Of a stretch of DNA of 64,000 bases, positions 56,246 to 64,000 are shown in pieces; the stretch's first letter is position 1; each line of letters starts with the position of its first letter. Source of the DNA: AP-15 sp963788085 (GTDB taxonomy: Bacteria > Pseudomonadota > Alphaproteobacteria > ATCC43930 > CGMCC-115725); the NCBI GenBank assembly GCA_963788085.1, contig CAWBFS010000004.1:62001-126000 (forward strand), read 5' to 3'. The notes beneath the pieces were generated by a model. The model was not told the DNA's origin, did no database searches, and saw nothing but the letters and a program-made list of their open reading frames with translations. The position numbers and the translations under genes were made by a program.

Positions 56246-56415
56246 TTACGTGAATGCCGCTTCGCGCGCGGCGGCCGATTGCCGGCGCAGCCAGTCGTAC
56301 CAGTCGCCGATCCCTTCCCCGGTACGGGCCGAAAGCTGAAGCACCGGCGCCTTCGGGTCGACCCTCTTCAGGTTGGCGGCGGCGGTCCCGAGGTCGAAAT
56401 CCAGAGGGATGAGAC
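56246..56415 (-). pseudogene. hypB: C-terminal fragment of hydrogenase nickel chaperone HypB
   Basis: Reading minus from about 56415: LIPLDFDLGTAAANLKRVDP, then KAPVLQLSARTGEGIGDWYD and WLRRQSAAAREAAF to a stop at 56246. QLSARTGEGIGDWYDWL is the well-known end of HypB, where the GTPase domain closes. Upstream no GTPase motifs are found and the sequence changes abruptly, so only about 55 residues remain. HypB loads nickel into NiFe hydrogenase; no other hyp or hydrogenase genes are seen. It is an orphan scrap of a lost or moved locus. Confidence 0.65.
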
Positions 56416-56930
56416 TTTAATCGGGTGCCTACAGGCAAGGTGCCGATAACCGTGATTATCGCCGGGTCAGAACGTTTCCACGCGTCGTATCTCCTCTCTG
56501 CGGACGCCGGGGGCGTCGCTTTAGAGATCACCAGCGACATCAGGTTAAAGCGGTTACCCTCACGGGGCTCCTACAATTGGCCCGCGGGGCCGCGGACAGC
56601 TCGGAGGACCTCAACCTGATCTCCTCCGCGACGCTCGCGGTAGCCTATGCCACGCAATGGCACAACCGCCTGGCAGTATCGGTCCGGTTCGATCGCCGCC
56701 GGGACTGGTGCCGGGTTTCTTCTGCGGAAGCGCACCGATGCGCGACTGTCGGCCTCAGTCTGGACCCTGCGGGCGAACGGGCTGCGCGGGGTGACGGTGG
56801 TCGTCCAAGAGGGGACTACACCGAGAGTATTCGACAATATTCCCGTGACCTCTGCGCCCGGCGCCCGGCTGGAATTCCTTAGCAGACGGGAGGCGACTGG
56901 GCTATGATCCGCGGTGCTAATGCCGATCGC
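56416..56930. other. Region with no firm gene
   Basis: Two plus-strand frames look weakly protein-like: GAADSSEDLNLISSATLAVA near 56590 and GLRGVTVVVQEGTTPRVFDN near 56790-56850. They lie in different frames and neither has a convincing start, so an eroded or frameshifted gene is possible. No family similarity is seen. Confidence 0.3.
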
Positions 56931-56944
56931 GAGGAGAAGATCGG

Positions 56945-57235
56945 ATGGCCCTTTTCGACTACATTCTCAGTGGCGGCAATTTGGTGACCGGCGTGGCACT
57001 CGGCGTCGGTGCGGCGATTATATTGCCGCTGGCCGGCCCAATTCTGCGACCTCTCGCGAAGAATGTGATCAAGGGGGGCATCCTCGCCTACCAGGGTACA
57101 GCTGGATTAATCGAAGACATCAGTGATCTCGCCGCCGAAGCTGCCGCAGAAACCGGACGGGAGATCACCCCACCAGCACCGCAAGGGGCGGCACACACCA
57201 CAGGGCGGGTGCAGCCGCGCCGCAGTAGAGATTAG
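56945..57235 (+). CDS. DUF5132-like small membrane protein
   Basis: The ATG at 56945 follows GAGGAGAAG. The 96-residue protein reads LVTGVALGVGAAIILPLAGP, ILRPLAKNVIKGGILAYQGT and EDISDLAAEAAAE, which matches DUF5132: one hydrophobic segment (about 10-35), a basic stretch and an acidic helical tail. DUF5132 proteins are often found near magnetosome, gas-vesicle or metal-related genes, and their function is not known. Here they stand alone among fragments. The Pro- and Arg-rich C-terminus is not conserved. Confidence 0.65.
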   Translation: MALFDYILSGGNLVTGVALGVGAAIILPLAGPILRPLAKNVIKGGILAYQGTAGLIEDISDLAAEAAAETGREITPPAPQGAAHTTGRVQPRRSRD

Positions 57236-57795
57236 AACGGGAGCCAACGGCTAGGCTCTTCTGGGTCTATTTCCACGTCGTCACTCGGACAAAAGCGGGT
57301 ACTTGCCCGCCGAATTCCACGGTGGTGGTGGAAATTCGCGAGGACACGATTTCGCGCAGGGGGGCGCTTGCGGCCTATTTCGCAGTGCGCGAACTATCCC
57401 TGGACGGACGCTGATGCGCCACTTTCACCGCCAAAACGTCTTGCAAATCCCTCGGCGGCCACGCCCGAGCTGAAGGCGACGAACAAAACCACCTCTGCCC
57501 CATTCTTACCGCAGTCGAACCTTGTCGGCTCGCATCGATTGAGATCGAGCCACTCGCGCATCAAGACCATCTACGAGCAAGATCCGCAGCCAGCACTCGA
57601 ACGGTCACACTCCTCATGCGTTTTCGCCTAATGTGCTCGCTCTGAAGTAGGGGTGTTCCAGTACCGGTCGGATGTCAAATGAAGGAATTGTGACGCTTCT
57701 TGGAGGCTCGGCTCGGGCGGAGCCCAGCGACCAAGTCTCTCGACCTCAAAGAGCGGTTCCGGGGCCGAAGCGTGGATGCCGCCCGACGACGAATG
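57236..57795. other. Intergenic region without a supported gene
   Basis: About 560 bases with no frame that shows family similarity, start site or codon bias. The short open frame at 57368-57631 has no ribosome site and no recognisable motifs. I found no RNA gene and no clear repeat. Confidence 0.45.
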
Positions 57796-58197
57796 TCAGC
57801 GTGCGACGACGACGGGGCAGTGAGCGAGGCTGATTACCTTCTGAGCCAAGCAGCAAGCTGAGGCCGCGCTCGGATTGACAGCGGGCGTCCGCTCGGTATG
57901 CCCTGCTGCCGATCGGTTATCCGCTAGGACGGTTTGGTCCGGTTCGCAGCTCATAGGCGAACGCGTCCAGAATTTCCGATGTCGCCAGCCAGAGGGGAGC
58001 GGATCGAGCGGGAAGCTTTGCCCGAAGTCCATGACAGTCACCACCGGTCCACCATCGGGTTTCAAAACCTCGCCCCGCCCGCCGAAAAAGTGCCAGCCGA
58101 TCAGGCCGACGGCAGTGACGATCGTGACGCCTCCAATCAGGAGGTATCGAGCACGCCACGGCATTGAAAAGCCGGCTCGCATTTTGGCCAAGACCAA
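57796..58197 (-). pseudogene. Membrane-anchored DUF3047-like fragment joined to a Usp-like tail
   Basis: The N-terminus MPWRARYLLIGGVTIVTAVG has one membrane helix. After it come VLKPDGGPVVTVMDFGQSFP and LDPLPSGWRHRKFWTRSPM, which resemble the start of DUF3047 secreted or anchored proteins. The rest of the domain (some 170 residues) is absent. The last residues, CCLAQKVISLAHCPVVVAR, resemble the end of a universal stress protein, so the frame may join two gene fragments. Both identifications rest on short stretches. Confidence 0.4.
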
Positions 58198-58316
58198 AAA
58201 CCCCTCACCGAGGGCATTGTCATCGTTCTCGCGGAGCGAGGTCTGCTTGGGTCATATTACTGCCGCCTTTCAAGACCGAAGTAGGATAGACCCGGGCAAC
58301 AAGGGAGGAACCACCT

Positions 58317-59154
58317 ATGGCCGAAACCCAGAGAGTGGCGATCGTAACCGGTGCGGCAGGCGGTATCGGCAGGGCGATGGTGCGGGGCCTGTTGGCGGCG
58401 GGCATCCGGGTCGCCGGTGTCGATCGCGATCGAGAGCCGTTGGGAGCGCTTGCGGCGAGCGCGCGTGAGCAGGGAAAGGGGGCCGAACTCCTCACCATCC
58501 AAACGGATCTGACTAGCGACTCCGCGGCCGAGGAGATCACCAAAGCCACCCGCGATCGGTTGGGCCGCATCGACATCCTCGTCAACAATGCCGGCATCGG
58601 CCCGGGAGCAATCCGTCCAGATAGTTGGCAGCGCCCCCTCAAATTCTGGGAGATCACGCCGGATCAGTGGCGCCGCTTTGTCGCGGTTCACACGACGGCG
58701 CCACTCGCGCTGACGAACGCGGTCGTGCCCGACATGATGCGCCAGGGCTGGGGCCGCATCGTCAATGTCACGACCAGCCTGGGCACGATGCTGAACGCCG
58801 GCTCCCCGACCTACGGGCCATCCAAGGCCGCACTCGAGGCACTTAGCGCCATCATGGCGAAAGACCTGGACGGTACTGGAGTGACCGTTAACGTCCTGGT
58901 CCCGGGCGGCATAACGAACACGCCTATGGCCTCCGAAATCGGGCTTCGATCGCACCAAGATGATCCAGCCGGAGGTCATGGCGCCGCCTCTCCTCTGGCT
59001 TGTCTCGGATGCTGCCGGGAAAGTCACGGGTCGGCGGTTTCTTGGAGTGCATTGGGATCCCACGCTACCGCCCGAACAAGCAGCCGAGAAGGCTGGGGCA
59101 CCGGTAGCGTGGACGAGCATCGCGACGATGCCAATCACGCCAAGCCGGTCATAG
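58317..59154 (+). CDS. Short-chain dehydrogenase/reductase, one frameshift
   Basis: The SDR fold is clear: cofactor motif AIVTGAAGGIGRAMVRGLLA, DILVNNAGIGPG, the catalytic Ser in VTTSLGTMLNAGS and the YGPSKAALEAL Tyr-Lys pair. The frame breaks near 58945 (GAAATCGGGCTTC with one G too many); with the G removed, EIGFDRTKMIQPEVMAPPLL, then WLVSDAAGKVTGRRFLGVHW, continue to a stop at 59154. The joined protein of about 279 residues is normal. It would use NAD(P)H to reduce or oxidise a hydroxyl. A GGAGG site precedes the ATG. The substrate is unknown. Confidence 0.85.
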
Positions 59155-59187
59155 CCCGGGCCGTTCACCCTTTCACCTCGGCGTCCC

Positions 59188-59670
59188 ATGCAGCGGGAAA
59201 TATCGCGGGCCTGTCGATCGATCGCCGCGGCGGCCGTGGCAGGAGCACTCATTGGGCCGAGCCTCGCGACGGCGCAACAACCACACCCTGCCGCTGTTGG
59301 CGATCTGATGACAGCGCTAGTGCAGCCACGGCATATCAAGCTTGGTCTCGCCGGGAGCGAGCAGAATTGGCCCTATGCCGCCTATGAGCTCGATCAGTTG
59401 CGCGAAACGTTCTCCGACCTCGCCGAGATCCTGCCGAAATATCGTGATCTGTCGATCCCCGAAATGATCAGATCGACGGTAACGGAACCGCTGGAGGCAC
59501 TCGACCGATCAATCCAGGCTAAGGACATCAGCCAGTTCACAGTGGCCTATGGGCGACTGACAGTGTCGTGCAACAGCTGCCACCAGAGTTACGATCGCGC
59601 GGTGATCGTGATCCAGCCCCCAACGGTATCCTCGTTTCCCGATCAGGATTTCCGTCCGTCTATGAAGTGA
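59188..59670 (+). CDS. c-type cytochrome-like exported protein with one C-terminal CXXCH
   Basis: The 160-residue protein begins with a signal peptide (REISRACRSIAAAAVAGALI, then GPSLATAQQ). A helical region follows (HIKLGLAGSEQNWPYAAYEL and DQLRETFSDLAEILPKYRDL). The heme motif CNSCH lies near the end with HQSYDRAVIVIQ after it. Helical bundle plus C-terminal CXXCH is the layout of cytochrome c'-like proteins, which bind heme and sometimes NO or carry electrons in the periplasm. It starts about 34 bases after the SDR stop. The partner is unknown. Confidence 0.75.
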   Translation: MQREISRACRSIAAAAVAGALIGPSLATAQQPHPAAVGDLMTALVQPRHIKLGLAGSEQNWPYAAYELDQLRETFSDLAEILPKYRDLSIPEMIRSTVTEPLEALDRSIQAKDISQFTVAYGRLTVSCNSCHQSYDRAVIVIQPPTVSSFPDQDFRPSMK

Positions 59671-59739
59671 TCTTCCCTGGTTTCTACGGCTATGATGATG
59701 CGATCCCAGAGGATGCGTCTTGAATAGGGAGCGGACGAT

Positions 59740-60030
59740 ATGCCGGCGCAACTCACCAACCTTAAGGTCCGAGACGTGGCCATCAAGCTACACCGGGCAG
59801 GGCGCGGCCCCACGGTACTGTTCCTGCATGGTGCTGGCGGGGTACCGCAATGGCTGCCGTTCTTCGAAGCTCTGGCGGAGCGTTACGAGCTGCTTGTGCC
59901 TGAGCATCCCGGCTTTGGCGGCTCCGACGATCCGCCGTGGATACACTCAATGCCGGACCTCGCCATGTTTTATCTCGACCTCCTCGGTTCACTGAGAGAG
60001 CACGTCGGCTCTTGCACAACCGCGGCGCCG
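59740..60030 (+). pseudogene. N-terminal fragment of an alpha/beta hydrolase
   Basis: The frame starts MPAQLTNLKVRDVAIKLHRA and gives the beginning of an alpha/beta hydrolase: GPTVLFLHGAGGVPQWLPFF with the oxyanion HGAGG, then EHPGFGGSDDPPWIHSMPDL. The nucleophile elbow (GxSxGG), the acid and the catalytic His are absent; the frame ends in unrelated sequence (SCTTAAPIIP) where the convergent enoyl-CoA hydratase gene ends. So about two thirds of the gene has been deleted. A GGGAGCGGAC stretch precedes the ATG. Confidence 0.7.
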
Positions 60031-60031
60031 A

Positions 60032-60853
60032 TTATTCCTTGAACTGCGCCGAGCGCCAGCGCACTGCGGCAGGCACGCCCTCGGTGGTCGCGATCTGGCG
60101 AAAACGCGCGCCGAGCTCGGTGGTGGTTGCGTAAAGCGGGCCGACCACGTCGAGCCCGGCATAGAGCGCGGTGCGGAATCCGGCGGCGTCTGCGACGCGG
60201 TTAACCGCACGCTTGGTCGCGTAGAGCGCCTCGGGCGAGATCAGCGATAGCCGTTTAGCGAATTTGAGGCTCACCTCGCGCAATTCGGCGAGGGGGACGC
60301 TGCGGTTCACCATGCCGAGATCGAGCGCCGTCTTGGCATCGATCTGGTCGCCGAGATAGAGCAGCTCGCGGGCCTTCTTGTAGCCGATGATCATCGGCAT
60401 AACGATCGCCGGCCCGACTGCCGAAAAGCGTACCTCCGGCTCGCCGAAGGTGGCGTTGTCGGCGGCGATCGTCATGTCGCACAGCATGACCAACTCGCAC
60501 CCGCCGCCCAGCACATGGCCCTGCACTGCGGCGACCACCGGTTTCTTCATTAGCCACGGCGCCATCTCGAATTCGAGCTGTGGTGCGAGATGTGCATGCG
60601 CTGCTCCGCCAGTCGTCAGTCCCTCGGGCTGGGCGCCGATGTCGTAGCCGGCGCAAAAGCTACGACCTTCCGCACGCAGCAGCACGACGCTTGTCGCCGG
60701 GTCGGCGTCGGCGCGGACGAACGCCTCGGTCAATGCCAGCTGCAGCTCGCGGCTGATCGCGTTCAATTTCTCCGGCCGGTTCAGCGTGATGATGCCGACC
60801 TTGTCGTCGACTTGGTAGAGCACGATCCCATCCGCCACGGCTCCCTCCCTCAT
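60032..60853 (-). CDS. Enoyl-CoA hydratase/isomerase-family protein
   Basis: The 273-residue crotonase-fold protein has VGIITLNRPEKLNAISRELQ, the CoA-binding FCAGYDIGAQPEG, and the oxyanion-hole and active-site segment VQGHVLGGGCELVMLCDMTI with NATFGEPEVRFSAVGP. The Glu in GEPEVRF suits the second acid. It would hydrate an enoyl-CoA or do a related reaction in fatty-acid or aromatic-acid breakdown. Its ATG overlaps the stop of an upstream gene fragment (ATGA), so it was once translated with an acyl-CoA synthetase. It converges with the truncated hydrolase gene. Confidence 0.9.
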   Translation of the reverse strand: MREGAVADGIVLYQVDDKVGIITLNRPEKLNAISRELQLALTEAFVRADADPATSVVLLRAEGRSFCAGYDIGAQPEGLTTGGAAHAHLAPQLEFEMAPWLMKKPVVAAVQGHVLGGGCELVMLCDMTIAADNATFGEPEVRFSAVGPAIVMPMIIGYKKARELLYLGDQIDAKTALDLGMVNRSVPLAELREVSLKFAKRLSLISPEALYATKRAVNRVADAAGFRTALYAGLDVVGPLYATTTELGARFRQIATTEGVPAAVRWRSAQFKE

Positions 60854-61074
60854 TTCGCGTTGCGCGCCAACCGGTCGATCGCCATCAGCCCCTCGCGGAA
60901 GCCTCCGACCGCGGCAACTCCGTGCTCACGCAGAACACCGACGAGCGCCCGGTCCATGACCCCCGGCCTCGTGGTGAGCAGATAATGCGGCTTCGCGCTC
61001 CGGCGCGCCGCCGCGGCGAACATGTCGATATAGCTGCGGGCGGTTTCCGGCCCGTCGAATGGCTGGTCGTCGGC
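60850..61074 (-). pseudogene. C-terminal fragment of an ADP-forming-type acyl-CoA synthetase
   Basis: Reading minus from 61074: ADDQPFDGPETARSYIDMFA, then KPHYLLTTRPGVMDRALVGV and REHGVAAVGGFREGLMAIDR to a stop at 60850 that overlaps the start of the enoyl-CoA hydratase. The pattern of the last 75 residues resembles the end of the CoA-binding and ligase domains of acetate-CoA ligase (ADP-forming)-like proteins. The frame directly upstream carries a TGA and unrelated sequence. No more of the gene, which should be over 600 residues, is in view. Confidence 0.5.
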
Positions 61075-61195
61075 TCACCTACTGAACAACTCGTCGGGAA
61101 ATGACCGCGCAGCCGTGAAAGACGCGGGACCGGAGCATGACGCCCCGATCCCGCTTCGCTATCCTGTAGGTGCCAACCAACTCAGGAGTGAAGTC

Positions 61196-61474
61196 ATGCC
61201 TGATGAAATCTTGACGCTCGGGCATCACGAGTTCATTCAGCGCGTTCAAGAGATCGAGATTTCGCCGCTTGACAGGACCGGCCTCTTGTTGCGGCTCTGT
61301 GCATCAGTCGAAGTGCATTCAACGGAACCGCCCGGCCCCGGAAGGCACCGAGGGGCCACCACCTTGGCCATCCGTATGGATCGCTCGGCTGCCACGGCGC
61401 TTTTTCAGCAGATTCGCGAGATATTCCAGAAAATGGGTTGGCCGTTACCGCCACAAGACGCAGGCCAGGCCTAA
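61196..61474 (+). CDS. Hypothetical protein, 92 residues
   Basis: I chose the ATG at 61196 because AGGAGTGAAG lies just ahead; upstream the frame is open but not protein-like. The product reads MPDEILTLGHHEFIQRVQEI, with GLLLRLCASVEVHSTEPPGP and TTLAIRMDRSAATALFQQIR following, so it is an alpha-beta mix of about 92 residues without membrane segment or export signal. I recognise no family. It may be a small regulatory or adaptor protein. No obvious partner lies beside it. Confidence 0.5.
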   Translation: MPDEILTLGHHEFIQRVQEIEISPLDRTGLLLRLCASVEVHSTEPPGPGRHRGATTLAIRMDRSAATALFQQIREIFQKMGWPLPPQDAGQA

Positions 61475-61539
61475 CGGCATTGAGGCGCGGATTTGGCCGC
61501 TTTTATACGCATATCTCTTGGTTATTTTGGGAGGTGCAG

Positions 61540-61593
61540 ATGTTGTTCGCAAAATCGGCAATCGTCGCAGCGATCGTCCCGTCAGCGGCCTGA
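61540..61593 (+). other. Very short frame with a good ribosome site, possible broken secreted gene
   Basis: GGGAGGTGCAG precedes an ATG that reads MLFAKSAIVAAIVPSAA, signal-peptide-like, then a TGA. The same frame continues QEQPLKLGQPEYPLAEFLQR for about 60 codons after the stop. A secreted protein with a point stop is possible; a coincidence is as likely. Confidence 0.25.
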
Positions 61594-61839
61594 CAGGAGC
61601 AGCCTCTCAAGCTCGGGCAACCAGAATACCCACTGGCTGAATTCCTACAGCGGCGACCAGTCGTCTGTCGCAGGCAGGCGATTCCAGTGGATGTTTTTCC
61701 AGTATGGTGATCGGTACAAAGGAAGAGCGAAACATTGTTGGGGGGCTGTCATCTCGATCGCAAAATCGCAAAATCGACGCTCTGATCCGACACACCGGTC
61801 TTCGGATCGAAGCCATCGACACCGCCTACAGAAGCGTCA

Positions 61840-62210
61840 AGAGATCATCCGGACCACCCGGTCGATGCGGCGGCTGAAGCCAGACCCGGTGCCGAAGGAA
61901 CTAATCCGAAAGATCCTGGAGGCGGGGGTGTGCGCGCCCAGCGGCGGAAATATGCAGCGCTGGCGCTTCCTGTTAATCCGTGATCCGAAGATCAAGGAGA
62001 CTGTCGGGGCCTTATATAAGCGTGCGTGGGATGAGCAGGTCGCACCACGGTATCGGGCTGGCGAGCCTGCTCCTGGATGACCCGGGAGCGATTTCTGCGG
62101 CTGCTCGCGACGCGGCGGAATATCTGGCCGCACACATCCATGAGGCTCCGGTCTGGATTGTTCCGTGCCTGGAAGGCGGTGCGGCGGGCGAGCGCGAGCT
62201 CGGCGAACAG
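61840..62210 (+). pseudogene. Nitroreductase-family fragment with frameshifts
   Basis: IIRTTRSMRRLKPDPVPKEL, then ILEAGVCAPSGGNMQRWRFL and LIRDPKIKETVGALYKRAWD, is the start of an FMN-dependent nitroreductase, where RSMRR and APSGGNMQ bind the phosphate of FMN. The frame breaks at GEPAPG near 62077 and again near 62113; AEYLAAHIHEAPVWIVPCLE in the new frame is the next conserved strand. The rest (about half of the domain) is missing and ordinary intergenic DNA follows. Confidence 0.65.
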
Positions 62211-62812
62211 CGGCGCATCTTCGTGCCGCAGACTTCACATGAGGGGTGGGACCGTCAAGGCTCCCCCTTATCGATGTAGCGCGGCAATCTAGACAGGAAG
62301 CCGTATTGCCTCATCAGCGAATGTTCCGAGACGTCGAGCGTTGCCATTCGTCTGCCTAACAGACGGGTCAGGCTTTCGTCCGGGCACGATCGCTGACGAA
62401 CCTTACAAAACCGACATTGCTGCGCGGCGATCGCGAAAAGGCCAGTCTCTGTCGAATTAATCGCTTGACATTTTCATAATATTACTATAACGGTATATGC
62501 TTCAGGTAAGGTAGGACGAGCATCATTGGCCTGGCAACGTGGGGATCCGGCTGGTCTGGCGGGTGCTGCGCCATTATGTAATTGACAACGACGCGAGCAA
62601 TTGGTATAAGGCTGCGTATGACAATTTAGGGTCGTCTTTGGTTTTACGCGGGTTTTCTTAATTGACGACCGCCACGAAAGGTATCTAGGCGAGCTTTGAG
62701 CATCACTCCGGCGATAATGCTGAATATAATTTACTAGTATCATAATGATACAGTGCAACCAAGCCGGTATTCGAATACGAGGTAACATCACGGGCGTGAT
62801 GCTGGAAACCAG
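62211..62812. other. Intergenic region, AT-rich in its right half
   Basis: Around 600 bases with no supported gene. From about 62460 the sequence is much richer in A and T than the rest of the window, which fits recently acquired DNA. It holds a promoter-like sequence near 62464 and the lead-in to a pair of small membrane-protein genes. I saw no tRNA gene that could serve as an attachment site. Confidence 0.4.
62464..62490 (+). promoter_or_regulatory. Sigma-70-like promoter sequence
   Basis: TTGACA at 62464-62469 is a perfect -35 box; TATAAC at 62485-62490 is a fair -10 box with a 15-base spacer, two bases shorter than ideal. No gene starts directly downstream; the next is at 62813. It may be a chance match in AT-rich DNA. 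Confidence 0.25.
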
Positions 62813-63061
62813 ATGAGCGGCGAGCTCGAAATGGAACTCGCGCTGATCCGGCACGACCTTAAAGAAATCAATGCCGTCCTCTACGGGAGCCACACAGGGC
62901 GGAAAGGGCTCTTTGCTCAAGTCGAGGCGCTCGTTATAGCTGCCGACCGCGGCAGATGGTCACTGAAGACGATGCTGTGGTTGGGCACCACTGTTGCCGC
63001 GGTTTTGACCGCGCTGGGTCAGTTCCGCTCGGCATGGACCATTTTCTGGGGAAATGATTGA
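62813..63061 (+). CDS. Small phage-type protein with one membrane helix
   Basis: The 82-residue protein starts MSGELEMELALIRHDLKEIN, an amphipathic helix, then has GRKGLFAQVEALVIAADRGR and a single membrane helix SLKTMLWLGTTVAAVLTALG. This layout (short coiled helix, then a TM, then a short tail) occurs in phage lysis-type and prophage proteins of unknown function. Its stop overlaps the start of the next gene (TGATG), so the two are translated together. I recognise no named family. Confidence 0.5.
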   Translation: MSGELEMELALIRHDLKEINAVLYGSHTGRKGLFAQVEALVIAADRGRWSLKTMLWLGTTVAAVLTALGQFRSAWTIFWGND

Positions 63062-63492
63062 TGCTGCCGATTAGTTCCTATGCCATTGTCATGCACGCCG
63101 CATTGCCGCACCTAATAGAAGCACTGATCCTGCTCGGAAGTCGGAGTGCCGATGGCAACATCCCCATGCATTCATTATTGGGGATTATCTCTGACCCGAG
63201 AGGTTTAGCCGCCGCACTCACCACCTCCTCCATGGCAGCCTTCGTGGTGCTGTCGAGAAGGTATTTAGCGCCGTGGCTCACAATAATTCTACTTACCCCG
63301 CAGCAGGCTTTCCTATTTATTACGGCTATCGGCGCATGGCTTGCGGTATGGCACGGCAGCTACGCCGATGGCGTGGTGCGCTCGTCAATGTTCATCACTG
63401 CCGACCAGCTACCCCGTGGCATGTTTTCCCTGTTGCATCTGACTGCCATGTATACGCTTTCAATAGTTTGCGGTTTTTCCGCCCGGCGTTAA
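63061..63492 (+). CDS. Small multi-helix membrane protein, coupled to the previous gene
   Basis: From the ATG at 63061, overlapping the preceding stop, the protein has 143 residues and about four hydrophobic segments: ISSYAIVMHAALPHLIEALI, the stretch GLAAALTTSSMAAFVVLS, LTIILLTPQQAFLFITAIGA and LLHLTAMYTLSIVCGFSA. Charged residues are few. It has no similarity I can name. The two genes could be a phage or plasmid pair, such as a holin and partner, but that is only a guess from size and coupling. An IS element follows. Confidence 0.5.
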   Translation: MLPISSYAIVMHAALPHLIEALILLGSRSADGNIPMHSLLGIISDPRGLAAALTTSSMAAFVVLSRRYLAPWLTIILLTPQQAFLFITAIGAWLAVWHGSYADGVVRSSMFITADQLPRGMFSLLHLTAMYTLSIVCGFSARR

Positions 63493-63576
63493 AAAAATGT
63501 GCTTCTGTGCTCTAACCGGTTTAGTTCAATCCCAGACTGCGCCAATTCTCATCGCTTCGAGCCGTATCTCTCCTGA

Positions 63577-64000
63577 GAGGCTGACCGAAAATGAATTGAG
63601 TGGTTTCAGTCGGTTGTGGCATGATGGTTGTAGTGAAGCAATCAACGAGGCACAAGATGTGGACCGAAATCACTCGCCGGAAGTATGAGCGAGAGGGACA
63701 GCGCTACGCAAGCGATCTGACGGATGCCGAATGGGCGCTGATTGAGCGGCATATGCCGGCGGTCAAGCGCTTGGGCCGGCCACGCGAGACCGAGTTGCGG
63801 TCGGTGCTCGATGCGATTTTGTACATCGCGCGGACCGGCTGTCAGTGGCGGATGCTGCCGAAGGACTTTCCTCCGTTTACCACCGTGCAAGGTTATTTCT
63901 ACGATTGGCGAGACGGCGGCGTGTTCGAGAAGATCAATTTTGAGTTGCTGCTGCAAGCCCGCGAAGCGGCGGGCCGCGAAGCGAGCCCGTCGGCCGGGGT
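63577..64000 (+). mobile_element. IS5-family insertion sequence, left part only
   Basis: The likely left end is GAGGCTGACCGAAAATG at 63577, preceded by TGA, which would be a TNA target duplication as used by the IS1031/IS427 branch of IS5 elements. The transposase gene begins at 63657. The right end lies outside the window, so the boundary is not proven. It is inserted just after the small membrane-protein genes. Confidence 0.6.
63657..64000 (+). CDS. IS5-family transposase, N-terminal part, cut by the window edge
   Basis: The ATG at 63657 gives MWTEITRRKYEREGQRYASD, followed by LTDAEWALIERHMPAVKRLG, then ELRSVLDAILYIARTGCQWR and MLPKDFPPFTTVQGYFYDWR. This N-terminal region (DUF4096-like, with the C-Q-W-R-M-L-P motif) is typical of IS5 transposases of the IS1031 and IS427 groups. 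The DDE catalytic core lies beyond 64000. Only about 114 residues are visible. Confidence 0.85.
   Translation, partial: MWTEITRRKYEREGQRYASDLTDAEWALIERHMPAVKRLGRPRETELRSVLDAILYIARTGCQWRMLPKDFPPFTTVQGYFYDWRDGGVFEKINFELLLQAREAAGREASPSAG

Noticed and set aside
57368..57631. An 87-codon frame on the + strand
   Set aside because: No ribosome site, no family similarity, and unusual composition; it lies in a noncoding gap.
1..64000. tRNA, rRNA or known riboswitch genes
   Set aside because: No cloverleaf with the conserved T-loop sequence, no rRNA sequence and no recognisable riboswitch core were found by eye; a covariance-model search would settle it.

Overview
The window is GC-rich chromosomal DNA from an alphaproteobacterium, most like Hyphomicrobiales or Rhodospirillales. 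The evidence is the pheS-pheT, secA, argJ and SRAP proteins, a cyclase fused to TolB-like and TPR domains, many CoA, LLM-flavin and CoxL-type oxidoreductase genes, a PEP-CTERM protein, and dispersed palindromic repeats of alphaproteobacterial style. I see no rRNA, tRNA or CRISPR array.

Layout. 1-8.15 kb: one very large minus-strand sensor gene (TM-Cache-TM-HAMP, then at least 13 tandem GAF modules) broken by many frameshifts and running off the left edge. 8.3-10.8 kb: coiled-coil protein, ABC substrate-binding protein with the remnant of a deleted paralogue, and a membrane protein. 11-15.2 kb: terminator-like hairpin, pheS, pheT (frameshifted) and an ICMT-like methyltransferase, linked by ATGA and GTGA overlaps. 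15.2-17.4 kb: accessory debris, with a methyltransferase, a small membrane-protein gene interrupted by a 267-bp MITE-like element, a broken ankyrin gene and a short SLATT-like gene. 17.6-24.6 kb: six intact same-strand genes (cyclase-TolB-TPR, acyl-CoA ligase, Usp, cupin, quinone reductase, enolase-superfamily enzyme). 24.6-29.7 kb: GIY-YIG pseudogene, secA, ppiC-type isomerase, SRAP. 29.7-43 kb: mixed accessory block (DUF883-like protein, PEP-CTERM protein, MFS, Rid, LLM, orphan CoxL, NRAMP-like transporter, amidohydrolase, flippase, glycosyltransferase, damaged methyltransferase). 43-44.6 kb: argJ-mutT. 44.7-52.3 kb: catabolic genes (MetE-like, HsaA-like monooxygenase, extradiol dioxygenase, CoA transferase, ThDP enzyme) and bacterioferritin. 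52.5-64 kb: many truncated genes (CmcJ/NvfI, hypB, DUF3047-like, alpha/beta hydrolase, acyl-CoA synthetase, nitroreductase), a few intact ones, two small membrane proteins, and the left end of an IS5-family element.

Reliability. Single-base indels break pheT and secA, which should be essential, and also ppiC, MFS, coxL, the HsaA-like gene, an LLM gene, an SDR gene and the PEP-CTERM tail. Several sit in short G or C runs. The simplest reading is indel error in the assembly, so single-frameshift genes are probably intact in the organism. Truncations with missing domains are more likely to be real erosion.

How genes may work together. pheS-pheT and argJ-mutT are housekeeping. The flippase, glycosyltransferase and PEP-CTERM protein would fit exopolysaccharide and surface assembly. 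The 44.7-52 kb genes resemble parts of an aromatic or organic-acid degradation route, but I cannot name the substrate. The most unusual features are the tandem GAF array and the MITE-like insertion. I found no complete, clearly new multi-gene system.
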